39,957 nucleotides of DNA from an uncultured Clostridia bacterium (GCA_944336975.1 CALVLH010000014.1:1-39957); one strand, 5' to 3'. Counted from the first letter of the stretch, positions 7,206-15,407 are shown. The notes: a model not told the origin generated them from the letters alone. Program-made: numbers and translations.

Positions 7206-8276
7206 TCAGTCTTCCTCGTCGTCGGGAATGTCCGTTTTATGCAGGCGGACTTTGCCTGCCACGGCACGGCGATGATCTTCCGTGATCGCGGCGTAATGCT
7301 TTCTCGTCGTATTGACGTCGCGATGCCCGAGCACGTCCGCGACGATATAGATGTCGCCCGTCTCGCGATAGAGGCTCGTGCCGTAAGTGGAGCGCAATTT
7401 GTGAGGCGTGATCTTTTTGAGCGGAGTGACGATCTTGGCATATTTTTTGACGAGATTTTCCACCGCGCGCACGGTGATCCTCTTATATTGCAGAGAGAGG
7501 AACAACGCGTGTTCTTCGGGCGGTACGCGCGGGTCTTCTTCCTTTTGCGCGAGATATGCCGCCAACGCGTCTCCGACTTCTTCCGAAAAATAGAGGATTG
7601 CCTTATTTCCGCCTTTTCGCGTGACGACAAAGGAGTTATTGCTGAAATCGATGCTCTCGTCGTTGAGTCCGACCAGCTCGGAAATACGGATCCCTGTGCC
7701 GAGAAAGAGGGTAAGGATGGCGCAATCGCGGATCTTCGTCTTGTCGTGATACCCGCCCGCATGGCGCGACAGCCCGCTCCCGAATTCGGCGACGTCGAGC
7801 AGAGAGGAGACCTCATCCGTTTCCAGACGGATGATCTCTTTTTCGTGCAATTTCGGCGTGGCGACCTTTGCGGAATGATTGACTTCGATCAGTCCCTTGT
7901 TGAAGAAATATTTGTACATCGCGCGGACGGTGGAGAGCTTTCTCGCTTTGGCCCGTTCATCGCAGGACAGCCTGCGGCCGCGAAAGCGATAGTTGGAAAG
8001 ATAGCTTAAAAAGATCTCCAGATCGGTATCCGTGACTTGTTCCAATTCCTCCAACGTGATCTCGCGAAGGGGCTTTTCCCGCAATTTCTTGCGCGACAGG
8101 AAATCGAAAAAGATGCGCAGATCGTAGACGTAATTCAGGCGCGTCAACGTACTCGTGCGCTGTTCCACGCCGCGCAGATAATCTTCGCAGAACGGGGGAA
8201 GTTCGGCGAGAAGTTCATCGATCTTGTCAAGATTGCGGAGATTGCGCTCCGCATAGTAATTGTCGTTCTTTGCCAT
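7206..8276 (-). CDS. Tyrosine recombinase, XerS-like (Xer family)
   Basis: A 356-residue tyrosine recombinase. An N-terminal SAM-like DNA-binding domain (about 25-135) is followed by the catalytic domain with Arg197 (GTGIRISEL), Lys221 (VTRKGGNK), His292 and Arg295 (TPHKLRS), His318 (LGHRD) and nucleophile Tyr328 (KHYAAI). Length, N-terminal pattern and ITPHKLRSTYGTSLY recall XerS, the lone dimer-resolution recombinase of streptococci, more than XerC or XerD. The frame extends to 8312, but that stretch carries a perfect sigma-A promoter, so ATG 8276 is chosen. The transcript would begin at this ATG (leaderless). A dif-like site lies about 350 bp upstream. XerC-like is the cautious alternative name. 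Confidence 0.88.
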   Translation of the reverse strand: MAKNDNYYAERNLRNLDKIDELLAELPPFCEDYLRGVEQRTSTLTRLNYVYDLRIFFDFLSRKKLREKPLREITLEELEQVTDTDLEIFLSYLSNYRFRGRRLSCDERAKARKLSTVRAMYKYFFNKGLIEVNHSAKVATPKLHEKEIIRLETDEVSSLLDVAEFGSGLSRHAGGYHDKTKIRDCAILTLFLGTGIRISELVGLNDESIDFSNNSFVVTRKGGNKAILYFSEEVGDALAAYLAQKEEDPRVPPEEHALFLSLQYKRITVRAVENLVKKYAKIVTPLKKITPHKLRSTYGTSLYRETGDIYIVADVLGHRDVNTTRKHYAAITEDHRRAVAGKVRLHKTDIPDDEED

Positions 8277-8283
8277 ACATGAC

Positions 8284-8312
8284 ATTATAGCACGAAGCGA
8301 GAGAAATGTCAA
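8284..8312 (-). promoter_or_regulatory. Consensus promoter of the recombinase-hflX operon (leaderless)
   Basis: On the minus strand TTGACA (plus 8307-8312), a 17-bp spacer and TATAAT (plus 8284-8289) match the sigma-A consensus exactly. Only 7 bases separate the -10 from ATG 8276, so transcription should start at or within a base or two of the start codon and no Shine-Dalgarno can be present. Confidence 0.9.
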
Positions 8313-8326
8313 TTTTACGAATAGTT
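8313..8326 (+). repeat. Lone 14-bp half-site beside the recombinase promoter
   Basis: TTTTACGAATAGTT at 8313-8326 is identical to the right arm of the dif-like site (8642-8655) and abuts the -35 box of the recombinase promoter. No second arm at 6-bp spacing is visible. It could be a binding site for the recombinase itself or for a shared regulator. Confidence 0.7.
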
Positions 8327-8620
8327 TCGCAAAAATATTTTAAGAAGACAGGGGATCCGTCGTGAGAACGCAAAAAAATCAAAAGTAAAAAGGGGAAATG
8401 AGCTGAAAAACGACAAAAAATAAACGAATGAGAGAAGAAATTGCATTAAAACTAAGAGGAATGAGAAAAAATTGACAAAAAAACAAAAGAAAAAAACGGG
8501 GGAAGCAGGATATTTCAGCAAATAATCATTAAAAACTGCCCTCGTTTCGGAGAAAATCAAAGAAATTTATGCCATTCTTCCCTGTTTTTTGATCGTTAAA
8601 TTGTGCAGAGTGGACTAAGA

Positions 8621-8656
8621 TAACTATTCGCAAAACACCGCTTTTACGAATAGTTA
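8621..8656 (+). other. dif: dif-like Xer recombination site (candidate)
   Basis: Left arm TAACTATTCGCAAAA (8621-8635) and right arm TTTTACGAATAGTTA (8642-8656) are inverted copies at 14 of 15 positions. They flank the asymmetric 6-bp spacer CACCGC (8636-8641). Two inverted arms around 6 bp is the core layout of Xer target sites; the 28-bp core would be 8625-8652. The arms do not match the standard XerCD dif consensus, but the A-run/T-run edges of the spacer recall streptococcal difSL. The recombinase gene lies next to it. Confidence 0.6.
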
Positions 8657-9283
8657 AGGTAAAAAAGCAGGGAAATAAGCTCGTAAAACACATTTTTGAC
8701 ATTTGTACGCGAATTTGTAATCGTGTCGTCGGACATTCTTAAACGTTTGGCAATGTTGTTGTCAGCGATTTTGTCAAAAACATTTTTCAACGCTTATAAA
8801 AAATATCATTACGGCGCGATCGCTCGTTTGCGTTTTTTTTTCATGCGTTCCGAAAACGTTTTCTGCGCGATTTCTCAGCCGTTTTTTCTTTTTCGGCATA
8901 CGATTCCCCGTACGACAATTCCAAAATCGCTCTCAGATCGCTTGGCGAGACGTCTTTTTCGTCTGAAAAACACAATTGTCGGGCAAAGCGATCTGAATGC
9001 TTTCAGTTCGCACAGCCGACATCGCGGATAAAACTGCTTGATGACGCAACGCATTGCGATCGTTCCGCCGTGATTTCAGCTAAATTCATCCGAAATGCTC
9101 TTAATTTTCTAAAATTCGCGGCTGAAATCGCCAAATCATAGCAAAAAAACGGTCATATTTACCGAAATCAACCTAAATCAAAGTCTGTTTTATACGGATT
9201 GTTTCGGGTTAAATTCTCGTCAAAATGATCGCGCCGTTTGCCGTAACTCGATGTTTTTACCTTGAAATTCTGCAAAAATTACA

Positions 9284-9310
9284 AATACAGCGGTAAAATT
9301 CCGCTGTATT
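9284..9310 (-). terminator. Terminator of the glycogen operon
   Basis: AATACAGCGG (9284-9293) and CCGCTGTATT (9301-9310) make a 10-bp stem with a 7-base loop. On the minus strand it is followed by a T-rich tail, about 20 bases after the amylase stop codon. Confidence 0.75.
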
Positions 9311-9331
9311 GATAATATTATGTCACGCATA

Positions 9332-11161
9332 CTATTTGATTTTCGCGATAATTCCATAGGAAAAACCGTCAAAATGCAGTTTTTCGTCGAATGTCCTTCC
9401 GCTCAGCAATTCGCGGTATCTCCCCTTGAAGCGAACGGTATATTCATTCGTCGAATTATTGATATAGACATAGACGCTTCCGTTTTCAGAACGTCGCTCA
9501 AAAACCAGACAGAACTGATCCGCAAAGATTTCGCGATACGTTCCGGAACGGAATGCCTCCGCAAATTCACCTTCCCGTACGTTGCCGAGTTTACGATAAT
9601 AGGCGCCGAGGTCTTCGTCGACATTTTTCCAGTCGAAACAGCGACGGCAGAACGGATCGATATAGCCTTCCATACCCGTCTCGTCCCCGTAATAAATACA
9701 GGGAATGCCGGGCAAAGTGAATTGCAACAGAGCCGCCATTTTGACTTTTTCGATCGCGGCGCGTTTCTCTTCCGTGCTCAGACGCGTAACCGCCATTTCG
9801 TCTTTTCCGGAACAAACCTTCCTGCCCATTACGGTCACGATACGCGGCGTGTCGTGCGTGCCGAGAATGTTCATCAAACAGTCGAGAACTTGCTTAGGAT
9901 AATGATCGATCAGCGCAAAGATCGTTTCCCGCAACTGCGTCGTATTCGCAGACGTCACATAACTGATGATCGCGTCTTTGAGCGGGTAGTTCATCACGCT
10001 GTCAAGCTCATATCCCTGAAGATACTTCCTGCGCTGGCTGTATGCGATCTTGTTGGACGCGTCTTCCCAGACTTCGCCGATGATCACCGCGTCGGGATCT
10101 TCTTCCTTGACCGCTTTGCGCAGTTTTTGCAGGAAGAAATCGGGAAGCTCGTCGGCAACGTCCAGACGATAACCGCCGATCCCGTGGCGCAACCAATGCC
10201 TGAGCACGCCGTCCTCTCCGAAAATAAACTCCTGATAGGAAGGCGAACCTTCATTGACCGCAGGAAGCGTGTCGATCCCCCACCAACTTTCATAGCTGTC
10301 GGGGAAGTGATAGAACCGATACCAGTCGGAATACGGCGACAGCGGAGACTGATGCGCCCCGAGCACGCCTTCATAGGTGCCGTATTTGTTGAAATAACGG
10401 CTGTTATCGCCCGTATGATTGAACACGCCGTCCAGCACGATCTTGATCCCACGCGCTTTCGCATCCGCGATGAGGCGGTCAAAATCCTCTTCCGTCCCGA
10501 GGAACGAGTCGATCTTCATATAATCGCCCGTATCGTAGCGGTGGTTGGAATACGCCTCAAAAATGGGATTGAGATAGATGACCGTGACGTTCAATTCTCT
10601 CAGATAGTCCAATTTTTCGCGGATCCCGTTGAGATTGCCGCCGAAAAAGTCGTTATTCAGAACTTTTCCGTATTCGTTCGGCTGATAACGCGGGATCCCG
10701 CCCCAATCCTGACGGAAGACCTTGCCTTCTTTGAGGACGCAGTCCCCCGATTTGCAGAATCTGTCGGGAAAGATCTGATACATCACGCCGCCCTTCATCC
10801 AGTCGGGCGTGGTGAAACGATCGTCATAGACCGTGATCTGGTAATTTTCCGGCGTAGCGGTGAGTTTCCCCTCGCGCAACAGCCCGCGGCCGAGCGCTAT
10901 ATCGTCAAAACGAAAATGATAAAAATACAACCCGATCTGATTGAATTTCAGATTGACAGACCAACCGAATTCGGTACGGTGCATCGGATATGAGACGGGC
11001 GCGCAACCGTCCGGACTCAATACGAACGTACAAGAGTCAGCGGAGAAGTCCACCTCTCCGCTTTTATAACAAAAAATATTAAATGTTACTTCACTCTTGC
11101 GCGGGATCGCCCCTGTCAGGCTCTTGCACGCCTTGTCTAACGGGTTGAAATATACCTTCAT
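9332..11161 (-). CDS. Intracellular alpha-amylase family (GH13) glucanohydrolase
   Basis: A 609-residue GH13 enzyme: N-terminal beta domain (about 1-115), then a catalytic barrel starting near GGVMYQIFPDRF. Conserved regions are visible: DGVFNHTG, the nucleophile Asp in GYRLDVADE, the acid/base Glu in IIGEVWED and the third carboxylate in LGTHDTPR, followed by a C-terminal beta domain. There is no signal peptide, so it should act in the cytoplasm on glycogen or maltodextrins, like neopullulanase or maltogenic amylase types. It is the last gene of the glycogen operon with AAAAGGAATT upstream of its ATG. Exact bond specificity cannot be read from sequence. Confidence 0.92.
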   Translation of the reverse strand: MKVYFNPLDKACKSLTGAIPRKSEVTFNIFCYKSGEVDFSADSCTFVLSPDGCAPVSYPMHRTEFGWSVNLKFNQIGLYFYHFRFDDIALGRGLLREGKLTATPENYQITVYDDRFTTPDWMKGGVMYQIFPDRFCKSGDCVLKEGKVFRQDWGGIPRYQPNEYGKVLNNDFFGGNLNGIREKLDYLRELNVTVIYLNPIFEAYSNHRYDTGDYMKIDSFLGTEEDFDRLIADAKARGIKIVLDGVFNHTGDNSRYFNKYGTYEGVLGAHQSPLSPYSDWYRFYHFPDSYESWWGIDTLPAVNEGSPSYQEFIFGEDGVLRHWLRHGIGGYRLDVADELPDFFLQKLRKAVKEEDPDAVIIGEVWEDASNKIAYSQRRKYLQGYELDSVMNYPLKDAIISYVTSANTTQLRETIFALIDHYPKQVLDCLMNILGTHDTPRIVTVMGRKVCSGKDEMAVTRLSTEEKRAAIEKVKMAALLQFTLPGIPCIYYGDETGMEGYIDPFCRRCFDWKNVDEDLGAYYRKLGNVREGEFAEAFRSGTYREIFADQFCLVFERRSENGSVYVYINNSTNEYTVRFKGRYRELLSGRTFDEKLHFDGFSYGIIAKIK

Positions 11162-11200
11162 GTCTAATTCCTTTTAAGAATTAAATTTGGTAGAACTGAA

Positions 11201-13630
11201 TTATTTTTTTAACGATCTGAGATTCCAGATCTTTTCCGCATATTCGCGGATACTTCTGTCGGAAGAGAAATATCCCGAAGCGGCAATGTTGCGCAGCGAC
11301 ATCCGATTCCACGATTTCTTGTCGTTGCGGTACAGATCGGACATCGTCTTTTGCGTTGCGACATACGACTCAAAGTCCGCCAGACACATATAAGGATCGG
11401 CAACGGGAGAATTACGAAGAAGGTAATTCGCAATATCCGCAAAAGACGTCCCGTTGAAGCCGACGATAAGAGACTCGATCACCTTTCTCATGAAGGGATC
11501 CTGATTGTAGTAAGAGCTCGAATTGTAGCCCTTGCTCCAAATCTCCGAGACCTCGTCCGCCGTCAGTCCGAAAATGAAAATATTCTTTTCGCCGACGTGT
11601 TCTGCCATCTCGACGTTTGCGCCGTCCAGTGTTCCGATCGTGAGCGCGCCGTTGATCATGAACTTCATGTTCCCCGTCCCGCTCGCCTCTTTTCCCGCCA
11701 AGGAGATCTGCTCCGAGATCTCGGACGCGGGCATCAGCCGCTCGGACATACTCACGTTGTAGTTTTCCATATAGACGACGCTGAGCTTTTGCGCGATCTT
11801 CGGGTTTTTCTTGATGTCCTCCGAAAGGAAGCAGATGAGCTTCATGATCTGCTTCGCCATGTAATACCCTGCCGCCGCTTTCGCGCCGAAGATGTACGTC
11901 TTGGGAAGGATGTCGAGGTCGGGATTTTCGCGCAATGCGTTATAATCGGCGATGATGTGCAAGACGTTGAGCAACTGGCGCTTGTATTCGTGCATACGCT
12001 TCGCCTGCACGTCAAACACCGTATCGGGATCGATGATCACGCCCTGCTGCTTCTTTGCGTATTCCGCAAACTGCACTTTCTTGATGCGCTTGATCTCGTC
12101 GAGGCGTTTGAGCACGCTTTCGTCCTTTTCAAACTTCTTGAACTTGGAAAGTTCCGCCGCGTTCTTCGTGTATCCGTCCCCGATGCATTCGTTCAGCAAT
12201 TCGCATAATTCCGGATTGGACTGATTGAGCCAGCGGCGATGCGCGATGCCGTTCGTCACGTTGGTGAATTTCTCGGGCATCACGTCGTAGAAATCGCGGA
12301 AAATGCTCGTCTTGATGATCTCGCTGTGCAACGCGGACACGCCGTTCACGCTGTGGCATCCCATCACGCACAAGTTCGCCATTCTGACCGTGTTGTGCGC
12401 CATGATCGCCATGCGGGAGATCTTGTTCCAATCCCCGGGGAAGCGGTTCCACAAGTCTTCGCAGAATCTGCGGTTGATCTCTTTGAGGATCCCGTAGATA
12501 CGGGGCAAACGGCGGGAGATCAGCTCTTCCGACCACGTTTCCAGCGCCTCCGCAAGCACGGTGTGGTTTGTATAGGCGCACGTCGCCGTCGTGATGTTCC
12601 ACGCCGTTTCCCAGTCATAGTAATTCTCGTCGACGAGAATACGCATGAGTTCGGGAATGGACAGCGCGGGATGCGTATCGTTGATGTGGATCGCCGCCAT
12701 TTTCGGGAGTAGCGAAAGCGAACCGTAACGGCGCTTGTGGTCGTATACGATGCATTGCAGGGACGCGGAAACGAGGAAATACTGCTGCTTTAAACGCAGA
12801 GACTTCCCTTCCGTGTGATTATCGGCGGGATACAGAACCTTGGAGATGAGCTCCGCTTCGTTGTCTGCCTGCATGACCGCGGCATATTCGCCTTGCGAAA
12901 ACAACTTCATGTCGAAATGCTGGCGCGCGCGCGAACGCCACAGGCGCAATACGCTGACCGCCTGAGAATCCGCGCCCGATACCATCATGTCGTACGGGAT
13001 CGCTTCCACTTCTTTCGCGTTATGGTAAATGGTCTCCATCCCGTGGTCCGTCCACTTTTCTTCCAGCTCGCCGTCAAAGCGTACGGTAAACGCCTTGTCA
13101 CTCCGCTGTGTCAGCCAGACTTCGCCGCCGGGAAGCCAGACGTCGGGCAGTTCGATCTGCCAGCCGTCCACGATCTTCTGTTTGAAGAGCCCGTATTCAT
13201 AGCAGATGGAGAATCCCATTGCGGGATAATCCTGCGTGGCAAGACCGTCCAAAAAGCAAGCCGCAAGTCTGCCGAGTCCCCCGTTTCCGAGTCCTGCGTC
13301 GGGTTCCTCTTCATAGAGATCGTCGAGCGAGATCTTATAATCTTTCAGCGCCCCTTCCATCGCTTTCGCGATCCCGAGGTTGTATACGCTGTTTTTTAAT
13401 GATCGTCCTAAAAGGAATTCCATGCAGAGATAATAGACGCGCTTTGCCTTTGCCTCTTTCGTTTTGAGGTGGAATTGCAGGCGCTTTTCCAGCATGATGT
13501 CCTTCACGCTCATGACGACGGCTTTGTAAACTTGTTCTCTGGTCGCTTCCGCGGGAGTTACCCCGAAGTAACGGGATAACTTACCGCGGATCAGCTGACT
13601 TGCTTCTTTTTCGGTCATTGTGCTGCTCAT
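11201..13630 (-). CDS. glgP: Glycogen/maltodextrin phosphorylase
   Basis: An 809-residue GT35 phosphorylase of normal length. It releases glucose 1-phosphate from the non-reducing ends of glycogen using pyridoxal phosphate. Family marks are GLGNGGLGRLAACFLDGLAT near the N-terminus, HINDTHPAL in the middle and the cofactor-lysine region EASGTGNMKFMINGAL. ATG 13630 has AGGAGAG 12 bases upstream; ATG 13618 is an alternative. It lies 43 bases downstream of glgA in the same operon, providing the breakdown arm next to synthesis. Confidence 0.96.
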   Translation of the reverse strand: MSSTMTEKEASQLIRGKLSRYFGVTPAEATREQVYKAVVMSVKDIMLEKRLQFHLKTKEAKAKRVYYLCMEFLLGRSLKNSVYNLGIAKAMEGALKDYKISLDDLYEEEPDAGLGNGGLGRLAACFLDGLATQDYPAMGFSICYEYGLFKQKIVDGWQIELPDVWLPGGEVWLTQRSDKAFTVRFDGELEEKWTDHGMETIYHNAKEVEAIPYDMMVSGADSQAVSVLRLWRSRARQHFDMKLFSQGEYAAVMQADNEAELISKVLYPADNHTEGKSLRLKQQYFLVSASLQCIVYDHKRRYGSLSLLPKMAAIHINDTHPALSIPELMRILVDENYYDWETAWNITTATCAYTNHTVLAEALETWSEELISRRLPRIYGILKEINRRFCEDLWNRFPGDWNKISRMAIMAHNTVRMANLCVMGCHSVNGVSALHSEIIKTSIFRDFYDVMPEKFTNVTNGIAHRRWLNQSNPELCELLNECIGDGYTKNAAELSKFKKFEKDESVLKRLDEIKRIKKVQFAEYAKKQQGVIIDPDTVFDVQAKRMHEYKRQLLNVLHIIADYNALRENPDLDILPKTYIFGAKAAAGYYMAKQIMKLICFLSEDIKKNPKIAQKLSVVYMENYNVSMSERLMPASEISEQISLAGKEASGTGNMKFMINGALTIGTLDGANVEMAEHVGEKNIFIFGLTADEVSEIWSKGYNSSSYYNQDPFMRKVIESLIVGFNGTSFADIANYLLRNSPVADPYMCLADFESYVATQKTMSDLYRNDKKSWNRMSLRNIAASGYFSSDRSIREYAEKIWNLRSLKK

Positions 13631-13673
13631 TGGGTTTTGTTACTCTCCTACAGTAATCTTGTCTTGTTATTTC

Positions 13674-15287
13674 TTATTTCATCATTCCGAGATACAGACC
13701 TTCATAATAGGTCGCGGATTTCGCCCACGTGAAGTCGGTATCCATTGCCTTTTTAATCAATTTTTTCCATTCTTCCTTGTTGTAATACACTCCGATCGCC
13801 TCATTGATGACATAAAGCATATCGTAAGCGTTATAATCGTGGAAGGTAAATCCGTTGCCGCCCGCACCGTAAGGCGTGATGCTGTCTTTCAGTCCGCCCG
13901 TTTCGCGTACGATGGCGATCGTGCCGTAACGGGAAGAGATCATCTGCGACAGCCCGCAAGGTTCGCTCTTGGAAGGCATCAGGAACAGATCCGCGCCCGA
14001 ATAGATCTTGCGGGACAGGTCTGCGTTGAACGAGATGATGGAAACCACCTTTCCGGGATACCTTCTCGCGAGGTCGGAGAAGTAATTCTCATAGACGGAG
14101 TCCCCCGTTCCGAGCAGAACGAACTGAACGTCCTGACGGAGCACTTGCTCGATGACCTCTTTCACGAGATCTAAGCCTTTGTGCGCGACAAGGCGGGTGA
14201 TCATCGCGATGATCGGGGTTTCCGGCTTCACGGGCAGGTTGAGCATACGCTGCAATTCCTCTTTGCAGATCGCCTTTGCCGAGAAATCTTCCGAATCGTA
14301 GTTCGCGAACAGCGATTTGTCCGTCGCCGGGTTGTAGTAGTCGGGATCGATGCCGTTAAGGATGCCGCACAGCTTGAATTCGTTGCGGCGGATGATGGGA
14401 TCGAGTCCGTGCGAATAGTACGGATCTTTGATTTCGCCCGCGTACGTCGGGCTGACCGTCGAGAAACGCTCGCAGCATTCGATCGCGCCCTTCATCAGGT
14501 TGATGCAACGGTCAAATTCGACGAGATATTTGAAGCGGTAAGAGATCCCGAACAGGTCTTCGAGAATATCCATCGAATATTTACCCTGGTATTCTATATT
14601 ATGAATGGTGAAGACCGCCTTGATAAACTGATACTCGGGACGGAAACAGTAGATCGTCTTGAGATACAGTGCCGCCAACGCCGCCTGCCAATCGTGGCAA
14701 TGCAGGATGTCGGGATAGAAATTGATGAAGGACAGGATCTCCATGACGCTGCGCGAGAAGAACGCAAAACGCTCGCCGTCGTCGTAGTAGCCGTAGCATC
14801 CGGGACGTTTAAAATAGTATTCGTTATCGACGAAATAGAAGGTCACGTTGTTCGCTTCATATTGGAAAATTCCGCAATATTGGTTTCTCCAGGAAAGCGG
14901 AACAAAGATGTTTCCGATGAAACGGAAATCCTTTCTGTATTCCTTCTTGATGTCCGAATAAAGCGGAATGATCACGCGGACGTCGTAAGCGTCGCTCTTG
15001 GCGAGCGCTTTGGACAACGAACCGATGACCTCCGCAAGTCCGCCCGTCGCGATGAACGGCGCGGCTTCGGAAGCGACGAACAGGATCTTCTTTTTGGGCG
15101 CAACTTCGATCTCAGCGGGAGCTTCCGCTGCGGGCGCCTCTGCGGGTTTTACCACCTCTTCCACGGGCGTGACCGCGGAAACGGCGGTCTGTTCCTTTAC
15201 CTCTTCCACGGAAGCGGGTGCGGTTTTCTTCGTCGCGGTCTTGCGCGCCGCGGGCTTTTTCGCCGTAGAATTTGTCGTTTTGGGCAT
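13674..15287 (-). CDS. glgA: Glycogen synthase (GT5) with Lys/Ala-rich N-terminal tail
   Basis: A 537-residue GT5 enzyme that transfers glucose from ADP-glucose to the growing glucan. The catalytic part starts only at about residue 67 (KKKILFVASE). Before it is a low-complexity tail, first Lys/Thr/Ala (TAKKPAARKTATKKTAPA), then acidic Pro/Ala. The nucleotide-loop motif reads ATGGL (residues 80-84) where Escherichia coli has KTGGL. Later marks are HCHDWQAAL and the C-terminal KSEPCGLSQM region. The frame extends to 15359, but AAGGAGGGAG before ATG 15287 fixes the start. It has its own promoter in the 142-bp gap after glgD. Confidence 0.94.
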   Translation of the reverse strand: MPKTTNSTAKKPAARKTATKKTAPASVEEVKEQTAVSAVTPVEEVVKPAEAPAAEAPAEIEVAPKKKILFVASEAAPFIATGGLAEVIGSLSKALAKSDAYDVRVIIPLYSDIKKEYRKDFRFIGNIFVPLSWRNQYCGIFQYEANNVTFYFVDNEYYFKRPGCYGYYDDGERFAFFSRSVMEILSFINFYPDILHCHDWQAALAALYLKTIYCFRPEYQFIKAVFTIHNIEYQGKYSMDILEDLFGISYRFKYLVEFDRCINLMKGAIECCERFSTVSPTYAGEIKDPYYSHGLDPIIRRNEFKLCGILNGIDPDYYNPATDKSLFANYDSEDFSAKAICKEELQRMLNLPVKPETPIIAMITRLVAHKGLDLVKEVIEQVLRQDVQFVLLGTGDSVYENYFSDLARRYPGKVVSIISFNADLSRKIYSGADLFLMPSKSEPCGLSQMISSRYGTIAIVRETGGLKDSITPYGAGGNGFTFHDYNAYDMLYVINEAIGVYYNKEEWKKLIKKAMDTDFTWAKSATYYEGLYLGMMK

Positions 15288-15362
15288 TGTTTTCTCCCTC
15301 CTTACCCATTTTGCTCGGGGCGAAACTGCCGCCGCCCCACCATGAATTGCGGTGAACAATTC

Positions 15363-15407
15363 ATTATATCACGCACGGAAAAAAATTGCAATATTTCCGT
15401 GCGTGAT
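15363..15407 (-). promoter_or_regulatory. Internal glgA promoter embedded in a 14-bp hairpin
   Basis: On the minus strand TTGCAA (plus 15386-15391), a 17-bp spacer and TATAAT (plus 15363-15368) form a promoter. The same DNA contains a perfect 14-bp inverted repeat (15368-15381 with 15394-15407). Read-through RNA from glgD would fold this hairpin, while initiation inside it would give a separate glgA message. Confidence 0.65.

Larger units (their letters stand above)
8313..9283. other. Gene-free A+T-rich region with inverted repeats
   Basis: About 970 bp with no believable gene: open frames are short, lack ribosome sites and have skewed low-complexity translations. It holds the lone half-site, the dif-like site, a purine-rich stretch at about 8340-8520 (plus strand A and G rich), then a T-rich part with several inverted repeats: 8913-8920 with 8974-8981, 8933-8943 with 8986-8996, 8948-8952 with 8960-8964, and 9070-9080 with 9121-9131 enclosing 9103-9108 with 9111-9116. 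Confidence 0.7.

Noticed and set aside
8277-8312. Longer N-terminus for the tyrosine recombinase
   Set aside because: The 12 extra codons coincide with a perfect sigma-A promoter on the same strand, so they would not be transcribed.
8315-8560. A Phe-rich 81-residue frame on the minus strand
   Set aside because: It is the reverse reading of an A-rich stretch; low complexity and no ribosome site.
8696-9031. A 111-residue open frame on the plus strand in the gene-free region
   Set aside because: It starts with TTG, has no ribosome site, no recognisable domain and composition that follows the local T-richness.
9320-10993. A 557-residue plus-strand frame opposite the amylase
   Set aside because: It mirrors the GH13 gene, whose catalytic motifs are clear; the plus-strand translation has no domain. 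Similar long mirrors opposite hflX, glgA, htpG, ispH-S1 and oadB were dropped for the same reason.
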